From contig SXXW01000008.1 of the NCBI GenBank assembly GCA_005791165.1, positions 1 to 64,000 of the forward strand: a stretch of 64,000 nt of DNA. The letters are read 5' to 3'. Positions 8,357 through 16,617 of the stretch are shown here, one piece after another. Both the position numbers and the translations under genes were made by a program. The notes below the pieces were generated by a model. The model ran no database searches, was not told the DNA's origin, and saw nothing but the letters and a program-made list of their open reading frames with translations. The stretch is from Cytophagaceae bacterium. Lineage in GTDB: Bacteria; Bacteroidota; Bacteroidia; Cytophagales; Spirosomataceae. Within the stretch, counting starts at the first letter, position 1. Every line of letters starts with the position of its first letter.

Positions 8357-10258
8357 ATGGAACACGCAATCAGTTTTGAAAGAATCCCGACAACCATTTT
8401 CGATGATTCAGAAAAAGCATCCAAGGCCGTTGCCTTAGAAATAGCCGCACTAATCAGGCAAAAAACAAAGGAGAATAAACCAGCCGTTTTAGGATTAGCC
8501 ACAGGATCTTCCCCGAAAAAAGTGTATCAAGAACTTATTCGGATGCACAAAGAAGAAGGCTTGAGTTTCAAAAATGTCATCACATTTAATTTAGACGAAT
8601 ACCACCCCATGGAGCCGGATTCTGTTCAAAGTTATGTGCGATTTATGAAAGAGCAACTCTTTGATCAAATTGACATACCGGTAACAAATTACCATTTACC
8701 GGATGGGACATTGCCTATCGAAAAAATACCAGAGTTTTGTAAAGACTATGAAGATAAGATAGAAAAACTAGGTGGATTGGATTTTCATTTATTAGGCATT
8801 GGGCGCAATGGCCACATTGGATTCAATGAGCCCGGATCCTTAATTAATTCGAAGACTCGCTTAATGACGTTGGACATCAATACCAAAATAGATGCAGCCG
8901 TAGATTTTGGTGGATTAGCTAAAGTTCCCAAAAAAGCAATCACTTTAGGAATTGATAAAATCATGCAGGCCAAACGAATTGTTTTGTTGGCCTGGGGCGA
9001 ACACAAAGCCGAAAGTGTGGCAAGGGCAGTTGAAGGTCAAGTTACTTCCGATATTCCCGCATCGTATTTACAGCAACATACGAATGCTACCTTTATTTTA
9101 GATGAAACAGCAGCTGCTTTACTAACTCGGATTAAAACTCCTTGGCTTGTAGACTCAGTTACTTGGGATCGAAAGATGATCAAAAAAGCGGTTACACACC
9201 TATCGCTTCATTTGGAAAAACCGGTATTAAAGTTGACCAACAAGGATTACAATGAAAACGGGCTATCTGATTTACTTTCCTTATATGGCCAAGCGTATGA
9301 AATAAACATCGAGGTATTTAACTATTTGCAGCACACGATTTCGGGTTGGCCCGGAGGAAAACCGAACGCAGATGACACCAATAGACCAGAAAGAGCTTTT
9401 CCAGCTAAGAAAAAGGTGATCATATTTTCCCCACATCCAGATGATGATATTATCTCGATGGGTGGAACTTTTCAGCGTCTTCAAGACCAAGGTCATGAAG
9501 TTCATGTGGCTTATCAAACTACAGGAAACATTGCTGTTGCAGATGATGAAGCACTTCGCTTCGCCGAATTTGTGGTAGATTTCAACGAAGAATTTGAAAG
9601 TGTTAATACGAAAGCCAATAAAATATACAAAGATGCGGTTCGGTTTTTAAAGAATAAAAAAGATTCCGAGCTGGATATAGATGCAGTCCGACAAATTAAA
9701 GGATTAATCCGAAAAGGAGAAGCGAAAAATACTTGTCGGTTTGTAGGCATTAAAAAAGAAAATGCCCATTTCTTGGAAATGCCCTTTTATGAAACAGGAA
9801 CGATTCGGAAAAAGCCATTGGCAGAAGTTGATATTCAATTAATCATCGATTTAATCGATACTGTTCAGCCACATCAAATTTACGCTGCGGGAGATTTAGC
9901 TGATCCACACGGAACTCATAAAGTATGCTTAGATGCGATATTTGAAGCTATTTCTAGAATCAAGCATCGAGAGTACATGAAAAATTGCTGGGTTTGGTTA
10001 TACAAAGGTGCCTGGGCCGAGTGGGATATTGACCAAATTGAAATGGCAGTTCCCATGTCACCTGATCAGGTTTTCAAAAAAAGGATGGGTATTTTCAAAC
10101 ATCAATCCCAAAAAGATGGCGTGGTATTCCAAGGAGACGACTCCCGCGAATTTTGGCAAAGAGCAGAAGATCGAAATAGAGGAACCGCACAGATTTACAA
10201 CAAACTGGGGCTAGCAGAATATGAAGCCATGGAAGCTTTTGTTCGTTGGAAATTCTAA
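8357..10258 (+). CDS. Glucosamine-6-phosphate deaminase fused to PIG-L/LmbE-type deacetylase domain
   Basis: A 633-residue two-domain protein. Residues about 15-265 are a NagB fold. They include the phosphate loop LGLATGSSPKKVYQEL, the active-site FNLDEYHPM, and the GIGRNGHIGFNEPGS motif, so the deaminase (glucosamine-6-phosphate to fructose-6-phosphate and ammonia) looks intact. Residues about 350-560 are a PIG-L/LmbE domain. These have VIIFSPHPDDDIISMGG, the zinc-binding HPDD motif, and DPHGTHKVCLDA as the second zinc motif, as in GlcNAc de-N-acetylases. No signal peptide is present, so it acts in the cytoplasm. Such fusions occur across Bacteroidota. The second domain could deacetylate GlcNAc-6-phosphate before deamination or act on another amide. 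It is cotranscribed with the XRE regulator. Confidence 0.9.
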   Translation: MEHAISFERIPTTIFDDSEKASKAVALEIAALIRQKTKENKPAVLGLATGSSPKKVYQELIRMHKEEGLSFKNVITFNLDEYHPMEPDSVQSYVRFMKEQLFDQIDIPVTNYHLPDGTLPIEKIPEFCKDYEDKIEKLGGLDFHLLGIGRNGHIGFNEPGSLINSKTRLMTLDINTKIDAAVDFGGLAKVPKKAITLGIDKIMQAKRIVLLAWGEHKAESVARAVEGQVTSDIPASYLQQHTNATFILDETAAALLTRIKTPWLVDSVTWDRKMIKKAVTHLSLHLEKPVLKLTNKDYNENGLSDLLSLYGQAYEINIEVFNYLQHTISGWPGGKPNADDTNRPERAFPAKKKVIIFSPHPDDDIISMGGTFQRLQDQGHEVHVAYQTTGNIAVADDEALRFAEFVVDFNEEFESVNTKANKIYKDAVRFLKNKKDSELDIDAVRQIKGLIRKGEAKNTCRFVGIKKENAHFLEMPFYETGTIRKKPLAEVDIQLIIDLIDTVQPHQIYAAGDLADPHGTHKVCLDAIFEAISRIKHREYMKNCWVWLYKGAWAEWDIDQIEMAVPMSPDQVFKKRMGIFKHQSQKDGVVFQGDDSREFWQRAEDRNRGTAQIYNKLGLAEYEAMEAFVRWKF

Positions 10259-10259
10259 T

Positions 10260-13193
10260 TTAGACTAAAGCATCATATAAGATCTCAGCGGTATGCTTAG
10301 CATGTCGCTGAGTTCCATCATGAATTTGATGCCGACAACTCGTTCCAGAGGCCACAATTTCAGTTTCGATATTTTGTGAACGGATCGTCGGAAATAAAAC
10401 CAGCTCCCCTATTTGCATCGATAAATCATAGTGCTCTTTTTCGTAACCGAAAGAACCTGCCATACCACAACAACCCGAAGGAATGAGTTGAACTTCATAA
10501 TTTTCAGGCAAAGACAAAGCCTTTTTGGCGGCCACCAAAGAACTCATGGCTTTTTGTTGGCAATGGCCATGCAACTTCAGTAAACGTTTTTCCTGCTTGA
10601 ATGAACTTTTTTGAATACGTTTAGCATCTACCTCTCGAGCAATAAACTCTTCTAACAGCATAACATTTTTGCTCAATTGCTGTGCCTTTTCCAACCAATC
10701 CTCTGAAACTAAGTCAGGATATTCATCACGAAAAGTTAATATAGCAGATGGTTCAACTCCCACTAAAGGGATATTTTCGTCAATTAACGTAGACCACAAT
10801 TCCACATTGGCTTGTGCCAAAGTTCTTGCTTCATCCAACATTCCTTTGGACAAAAATGAACGCCCAGAAATTGGATGAGGGATGGTTTTAACTTCGTAGC
10901 CTAATTTTTCTAGCAAAAGAACTGCTTTTTTACCTACTTCGACATCATTGAAGTTTGTAAATTCGTCAACAAACAAATACAATGATTTAGAAGAAGAGAT
11001 TGAATTTCTTCCTTTCAACCAAGACCATAACGTTTGATTGGCCAATAATGGCATCGTTCTATCTGGATGAAAACCAACCAATTGATTAGACAATCGGCGT
11101 AAAAATGGAGTTCCCATCACCAAGTTATATAAGAAGGGTACGTAAGATGCTAGGGAGGAAATGGAAGCGAAATGACCCACTAACCAACTCCGTAAAGGGG
11201 TACCATTCTCCTTTTGGTACTGGTACAAAAATTCCATTTTTAATTTCGCCACATCCACATTAGAAGGACATTCAGCCTTACAACCTTTACATGCCAAACA
11301 CAAATCCATTACCTCCTTAATCTCTTTATGATTAAAGCGGTTTGGTTGCGTAGAACGTGTTAAAAACTCTCTTAGGATATTGGCACGGGCTCGAGTCGTT
11401 TCTTTTTCGTTTCGAGTTGCCATAAAAGATGGGCACATGGTACCTCCCGAAATAGGTGTTTTTCGGCAATCCCCTGAACCATTGCACTGCTCGGCATGCT
11501 GCAAAATATCTTGATCCTTATACCTAAATGCAGTATTGAACTCGGGTGTTTTTTGGCCCGCCTCATAGCGCAAAAAAGTGTCCATTGGCGGCGTATCGAC
11601 AATTTTATTGGGGTTAAATATTCCCTTGGGATCCCACCATGACTTTAAATCACGCATCAATTGATAATTCGCTTCACCAACCATCCACGGAATAAATTCA
11701 CCTCTTAATCTTCCATCACCATGCTCTCCAGAAAGTGAACCTTGATATTTTTTAACAAGTCGGGCAATTTCTTCAGCAATATGTCGAAACTGTTGATGCC
11801 CCTCGTCCATTTTTAAATTTATGATGGGCCTTAAATGCAATTCTCCAGAACCCGCATGCGCATAGTGTACACAATATAAATGATTAGCTGTCAAAATCTC
11901 ATTGAATTCTGCGATAAAAGCAGGCAAATCTTGGACATCTACCGCAGTATCTTCAATCACAGCCACCGCCTTTTCGTCTCCAGGCAAATTGGACAAAAGA
12001 CCTAAGCCAGCCTTTCTCAAATCCCATACCTTTTTAACTCCATCACCTGTTACATATGGAAAGTGATAGCCAAATCCTGCAGCGCGCATAGCCTTCTCCA
12101 ATTCCTGAGCTTGTTCAGCAACCGTATTTGCATCATCTCCTCGAAGTTCAACCACCAAAATAGCCCCCGGATCACCTTGAACAAAGAAACGATTTTGACT
12201 TTGTTCTGGATTGGCTTTAGTACATTCCAAAATATAATGATCCATCAATTCGGATGCGGAGGGATTGAAACGCAAGGCAATTAAATTAGCCTTTAAAGCT
12301 TCATCGATTGTATTAAAATGTGCGCATACTAAACCCAAATACGCGGGTGGCAAGGGATCCACATGCAATTTAATGCGAGTAACAAAACAAAGTGTCCCTT
12401 CAGATCCTGCAAGTAGATTACAGAAGTTGAAACTAGGCTTTCCGGCTATAAAAGAACTCGAATTAACTAACATATCGAGCGCGTAACCTGTATTCCGGCG
12501 ATTTATACTTGGCTTAGGGAATTCAGAAATGATATTATTTTGAACGATTGGGTCCGATAAGACACGAAGTGTTTCCGCATATATTTTCTGCAAGAGACTG
12601 CCCTCAGTTAAATTAGATAACGTTTTGAACGGATCTTCCGCTTCAAAAGTCACAAAAGTACCGTCAGATAGATATCCTTCAACGGCCAAAACATGATCGC
12701 GCGTAGAACCGTAAACGATGGAATTAGATCCGCAGGAATTATTTCCAAGCATTCCGCCCATCATGGCACGGTTTGCTGTTGAAGTTTCCGGGCCGAAAAA
12801 CAAACCCTGTTTTTTCAATTCTACATTCAATACATCACGAACTACACCTGGTTCTACCCAAACATAAGATTCCTCTTTATTTATTTCTATGATGCGGCTG
12901 AAATACTTCGAAACGTCAACCACCAAGCCCGAGCCAACCACTTGGCCCGCTAGAGATGTCCCTGCCGTCCTTGGAATAATTGGGATTTGGTGCTTATCGG
13001 CAAAAGAAATTAAAATCTGAATGTCCTCAATCGTCTCAGGAATAGCCACTCCCAAAGGCATTTCACGGTAGGCAGACGCATCCGTCGCATACAAAGTTCG
13101 CATCACAGTATCTGTAAACAGGGAACCTTGTAATTGTTCTGCTAATTCCGATAAGATTGTAGGAGTCAAGGTAGAAACCGTCATGCCATTCAT
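10260..13193 (-). CDS. FAD- and Fe-S-binding 2-hydroxyacid dehydrogenase (YdiJ / D-lactate dehydrogenase type)
   Basis: A 977-residue flavoprotein fused to an iron-sulfur electron-transfer half. Residues about 45-180 are a PCMH-type FAD-binding domain (IPRTAGTSLAGQVVGSGLVV; MMGGMLGNNSCGSNSIVYGS). Residues about 215-470 are the FAD-oxidase C-terminal domain. A ferredoxin-like part contains CLACKGCKAECP around residue 630 and an earlier Cys cluster near 590. The end has two CCG-type heterodisulfide-reductase segments (LHGHCQQKAM; SGCCGMAGSFG near 907). The layout is that of E. coli YdiJ, reported as a D-2-hydroxyglutarate dehydrogenase, and of quinone-linked D-lactate dehydrogenases. The substrate cannot be fixed from sequence. 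It abuts the YhhN gene with no gap. Confidence 0.88.
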   Translation of the reverse strand: MNGMTVSTLTPTILSELAEQLQGSLFTDTVMRTLYATDASAYREMPLGVAIPETIEDIQILISFADKHQIPIIPRTAGTSLAGQVVGSGLVVDVSKYFSRIIEINKEESYVWVEPGVVRDVLNVELKKQGLFFGPETSTANRAMMGGMLGNNSCGSNSIVYGSTRDHVLAVEGYLSDGTFVTFEAEDPFKTLSNLTEGSLLQKIYAETLRVLSDPIVQNNIISEFPKPSINRRNTGYALDMLVNSSSFIAGKPSFNFCNLLAGSEGTLCFVTRIKLHVDPLPPAYLGLVCAHFNTIDEALKANLIALRFNPSASELMDHYILECTKANPEQSQNRFFVQGDPGAILVVELRGDDANTVAEQAQELEKAMRAAGFGYHFPYVTGDGVKKVWDLRKAGLGLLSNLPGDEKAVAVIEDTAVDVQDLPAFIAEFNEILTANHLYCVHYAHAGSGELHLRPIINLKMDEGHQQFRHIAEEIARLVKKYQGSLSGEHGDGRLRGEFIPWMVGEANYQLMRDLKSWWDPKGIFNPNKIVDTPPMDTFLRYEAGQKTPEFNTAFRYKDQDILQHAEQCNGSGDCRKTPISGGTMCPSFMATRNEKETTRARANILREFLTRSTQPNRFNHKEIKEVMDLCLACKGCKAECPSNVDVAKLKMEFLYQYQKENGTPLRSWLVGHFASISSLASYVPFLYNLVMGTPFLRRLSNQLVGFHPDRTMPLLANQTLWSWLKGRNSISSSKSLYLFVDEFTNFNDVEVGKKAVLLLEKLGYEVKTIPHPISGRSFLSKGMLDEARTLAQANVELWSTLIDENIPLVGVEPSAILTFRDEYPDLVSEDWLEKAQQLSKNVMLLEEFIAREVDAKRIQKSSFKQEKRLLKLHGHCQQKAMSSLVAAKKALSLPENYEVQLIPSGCCGMAGSFGYEKEHYDLSMQIGELVLFPTIRSQNIETEIVASGTSCRHQIHDGTQRHAKHTAEILYDALV

Positions 13194-13856
13194 TTAATTC
13201 TTAGGTTGCAATTTACACAAACCTAAGATTAGTAGCAATTGAGCGAAGATATAAGTTAGCATCACATAGATAGAATTCCCTGGAAATGAATAATAAAACT
13301 TGGCTAAAGCTAATAAGCTATCAGAAACAACAAAAAAGATTGCGCCAATGAATATTAAATAATAGGAAGAATCCTTTTTTCTTAAGAAGGCTGAATAAAG
13401 CATTGCGCCGAGTGCCAACGCATATAAACTAACAGGTATGTATAAAGCGGCTGGAATGAGAGGTAGTAAAAAAGCTAAAAATCCCACGACATAAATGAGT
13501 ACTGGAATGATAGGCAATGAAAACCATTGGCGTAAATCAAAATAGCCCGCAGAACTTTGTGATGAAAATAGACGAATATAAGCTATTTGCATAATTAAGA
13601 ATGAACCTAAACCTAGTTGGAAATACAAAGGCGAATTTCCTGGAATCAATAAAAACATGTCACCGAGCCAAGCAAAAACGAGAATGAAAATTAATTTATT
13701 TCGGATTAAGATATGTGTTTGCGATATAACATACAGCATTAGCATCGGCATCAATAAAGGCTTTGTTAACGTACGAAGCAGAGGTTGCTCAATGACTGCC
13801 GACAAGATATTTAATACTCCAATAAGCGAATAAATAAACAAAGCTATTCTAGCCAT
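13194..13856 (-). CDS. YhhN/TMEM86 family (lysoplasmalogenase-like) membrane protein
   Basis: A 220-residue protein with about eight hydrophobic helices and almost no soluble region. The family signature is LVFAWLGDMFLLI around residues 58-70, plus FFVVSDSLLALAKF near 180, where the conserved Asp/Ser pair of the YhhN superfamily sits. Animal TMEM86 members are lysoplasmalogenases. The bacterial role is not established. The stop lies right against the start of the FAD/Fe-S dehydrogenase gene, so the two are cotranscribed, though I see no functional link. Confidence 0.8.
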   Translation of the reverse strand: MARIALFIYSLIGVLNILSAVIEQPLLRTLTKPLLMPMLMLYVISQTHILIRNKLIFILVFAWLGDMFLLIPGNSPLYFQLGLGSFLIMQIAYIRLFSSQSSAGYFDLRQWFSLPIIPVLIYVVGFLAFLLPLIPAALYIPVSLYALALGAMLYSAFLRKKDSSYYLIFIGAIFFVVSDSLLALAKFYYSFPGNSIYVMLTYIFAQLLLILGLCKLQPKN

Positions 13857-13988
13857 AGTTTTCGATCGGATTTAATAAAGGCAATTTTTTTAAATAAATC
13901 AAAATATTGAAATCAAAAAGGCATTGAAAATCACCACCGAAACATTTAGAATAGTCAAATTTAATAATGAATATATAATCTGAATTAT

Positions 13989-14945
13989 TTATTCTTTATT
14001 CACCTTACCGTCTAAAATTTCCGTTTCTATAATAAAGTTAGGCCTACTTTTTGATTGGAAAAATATTCGTAATATATATTCACCTAATATCCCGATGGCA
14101 AGTAATTGTATTCCCCCAAATAATATAACCACAAATAGTAAAGCTGTAAATCCTTCAATGACTTGATCGAAAAACATCTTTTTAATAATAACAGAAATAA
14201 GGTATAATACGGAAGAACTTATGGCTAGTCCACCTAAAATCATGACAAATTTCACTGGAAATTCACTGAAGTTATAAATTCCATTTAATGCTAATTGGAC
14301 TAATTTCCCAAAAGAATATTTTGAATCGCCTGAAGCTCTTTCTTGGCGGTCATAGGCAATTCCAATTTGCTTAAACCCAATCCAAGTTCGCATACCACGA
14401 ATAAAACGGCTTTCCTCCGGCATTTTATTTAACACATCCACTACTCTTCTGCTGATAAATGAGAAATCACCGCTATCTAACGGAATTTCTATGTTGGCAA
14501 TTTTCTTTAAAATTCTATAAAATATATAGTAGGCAAATCTTTTATAAAATATTTCTTTACGCTTCTCTCGGACCGCATATACTACATCAAAACCTTCTTT
14601 GAATTTATTATAAAATGTTTCTAATAATTCTGGAGGGTCTTGTAAGTCACCATCTAATACGAATACACCTTCGCTCCCACGAGCAACAGATAATCCAGCC
14701 GTCAACGCCAATTGATGGCCATGATTTCTAGAAAGCAAAATGACATGAAAACGAGGATCACTAATAGCTAATTGCTGAAGTATTTGGCGAGAATTATCCC
14801 GACTACCATCATCCACTAAAACAGCCTCCAATTGAATTGAGGACTGATCCATAATTTTCACAATCCGATCTACTAACATCGGTAGATTACTCTCTTCGTT
14901 ATAAACTGGAATTACAAATGAAACTTGTGGTGTAAAAACTGGCAT
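13989..14945 (-). CDS. Family 2 glycosyltransferase with C-terminal membrane helices (GtrB/DPM1-like)
   Basis: A 318-residue polyprenyl-phosphate glycosyltransferase. Residues 5-230 are a GT-A fold: VSFVIPVYNEESNLPMLVDRI, then AVLVDDGSRDNS, then VFVLDGDLQDPPELL, where the DGD/DxD-type motif binds the metal and nucleotide. Two transmembrane helices follow at about 233-255 and 268-290, the arrangement of GtrB and bacterial dolichol-phosphate-mannose synthase-like enzymes that load sugar onto undecaprenyl phosphate. It is 5 nt downstream of a PMT-type glycosyltransferase (14951-16546), which could use the lipid-linked sugar made here. That donor-acceptor pairing is inference. Confidence 0.9.
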   Translation of the reverse strand: MPVFTPQVSFVIPVYNEESNLPMLVDRIVKIMDQSSIQLEAVLVDDGSRDNSRQILQQLAISDPRFHVILLSRNHGHQLALTAGLSVARGSEGVFVLDGDLQDPPELLETFYNKFKEGFDVVYAVREKRKEIFYKRFAYYIFYRILKKIANIEIPLDSGDFSFISRRVVDVLNKMPEESRFIRGMRTWIGFKQIGIAYDRQERASGDSKYSFGKLVQLALNGIYNFSEFPVKFVMILGGLAISSSVLYLISVIIKKMFFDQVIEGFTALLFVVILFGGIQLLAIGILGEYILRIFFQSKSRPNFIIETEILDGKVNKE

Positions 14946-14950
14946 ATTTT

Positions 14951-16546
14951 TTAAAAGCGGTATTTACCTTGTTTAAAATCAAAAATAAGAATTTTTTGAC
15001 CGTCTTTCTTTTTTAAAATTACAGAATCTTTGTAGATAGTATCTATTTTTTGAACAAATTTCAATTCACTATTGAAATATAAGTTGACGAGTTGAGCATC
15101 TGAAACATCTGCCACCCTACCTTGAAGATTTTTTGCGTTTAAGAAGTTATTCACTTTTGAAGGATATAAAACAGTATCTCCGGGTTGATAGCTATTGATA
15201 ATTTTTTCAGCTATTAAAGGATACGGATTTTTACTCCTATTCTCAGAAAATGTATATTTTTGATGCGAATCGCTATATAAAGGCTTAATTTGGAGGACCA
15301 AAAAATAAAGTTGGGTGATTACAATTAGTATACACAATCCCTTTATCCAAATATTTAGTTTAAATAAATATTCGATTAGGCCCGCAGATATGAAAATTCC
15401 AAAGGGTAGTCCAAAACTGGCATATCTCAAGAAAAAGCCTGTCGTAGTTCCAGCATCAATTGCCGTAATGATTAAAACCAAAACAGGTAAAAAAATCTGT
15501 ATTAGACCAAAAATATAAAAATTTCTCTCACTTTTTTCCTTGATTTTAGTTACCCATGTAATCACTAAAAAGAAAAAGAAAACAAGAAGAATAACCCCGA
15601 ATTTGCCATGTCGCCTATAAAGATCGTTCGTTAGAAAAAAAATATCCGACAAAATAACAACGCTCTTTTTGAATAGATTAATGAAATTTGACTCCTCTAT
15701 CCAGCCGACGACAGGTCCATTCAATTTTAAATAATTTAAATATTGTGCGCCTGCGTCTTTTTGATAACTAAAAAAATACTGGCCTGGCCCCCAAACCATC
15801 CAAGAAACAAAAGGAACTAAAAAGCCGAATGATCCTATTGCCATGGCTTTTATTTTACTCCATGGTGATTTGGATATAAAAATAAGGTAAATAAATTGCC
15901 CTACTAATACTAAGGCTGTCAAATAGGTGCTAAAAAGAGCGCATAAACTTGTCATTATCCAACCTATTAAGTCCTTAGGCTTAGGTTTATCCCCTTTGAC
16001 GACCATATTCCAAAAGAAATAATTAGATGCGGTCGTAAAAAATATGCTGGTTGTATAATTTCTAGCTTGCTGGCTATAAATCACAAAAAAAGGTTCGATA
16101 ACAGCCAATAACAAAATTCCTAAAGGCCAAAATTCATGGTTTGGTTTTTGCCTTCTAGCCCAATAAAACAATAACCACAAAGTAAGCAAGTTGAAAAAAA
16201 CAGAAACCGATCTTAACGCTCCATCACTCTTCCCAAAAAGTATAGAGAATATCTTTAACATTATATCATGAACCAAACTATTCCCACTAACGTCTCCCCT
16301 GGCGTCTGCATCTAACCATGATTTGATTCCACGGCTTTCCCAAAAATCGGATGGAGTAAATGTGGCAGGTGGGGTCAATAATTTTCCCATGCCACCATAA
16401 TTTGTATTGGCGACTGCGATTAATGCACTTTGTTTTTCATCTCCAAAAAGGCCGAAAGAGTTTATATGATAAAATCTCAAAAATGCCCCCAACAACATCA
16501 AAGCTAAAAAAAACAAAAAAAGCCTACCCTTGTTTACCATGCTCAT
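14951..16546 (-). CDS. GT39/ArnT-like polytopic glycosyltransferase
   Basis: A 531-residue membrane protein with about eleven helices in residues 10-420 and a C-terminal soluble domain of roughly 110 residues. The first periplasmic loop carries FGLFGDEKQSALIAVA around residue 32-47; the acidic DE pair is at the position of the catalytic Asp in PMT/ArnT C-type glycosyltransferases. The FAD-like or kinase motifs of other families are absent. Such enzymes transfer a sugar from a polyprenyl-phosphate donor to protein or lipid at the outer face of the inner membrane. Its partner is probably the GtrB-like enzyme encoded next. The acceptor is unknown. The start at 16546 or 16540 cannot be decided. 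Confidence 0.75.
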   Translation of the reverse strand: MSMVNKGRLFLFFLALMLLGAFLRFYHINSFGLFGDEKQSALIAVANTNYGGMGKLLTPPATFTPSDFWESRGIKSWLDADARGDVSGNSLVHDIMLKIFSILFGKSDGALRSVSVFFNLLTLWLLFYWARRQKPNHEFWPLGILLLAVIEPFFVIYSQQARNYTTSIFFTTASNYFFWNMVVKGDKPKPKDLIGWIMTSLCALFSTYLTALVLVGQFIYLIFISKSPWSKIKAMAIGSFGFLVPFVSWMVWGPGQYFFSYQKDAGAQYLNYLKLNGPVVGWIEESNFINLFKKSVVILSDIFFLTNDLYRRHGKFGVILLVFFFFLVITWVTKIKEKSERNFYIFGLIQIFLPVLVLIITAIDAGTTTGFFLRYASFGLPFGIFISAGLIEYLFKLNIWIKGLCILIVITQLYFLVLQIKPLYSDSHQKYTFSENRSKNPYPLIAEKIINSYQPGDTVLYPSKVNNFLNAKNLQGRVADVSDAQLVNLYFNSELKFVQKIDTIYKDSVILKKKDGQKILIFDFKQGKYRF

Positions 16547-16562
16547 TTTCGCATTAAAACAT

Positions 16563-16594
16563 AAAAATCACTTGACTTCTCAATCAAGTGATTT
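16563..16594 (-). terminator. Rho-independent terminator of nrdA
   Basis: Read on the minus strand, AAATCACTTGA (16594-16584) pairs perfectly with TCAAGTGATTT (16575-16565) across an 8-nt loop, and the T-run continues to 16563. It lies between the nrdA stop and the start of the next membrane glycosyltransferase gene. Confidence 0.75.
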
Positions 16595-16617
16595 AAATAT
16601 TTATTTTTCATTTTTTC

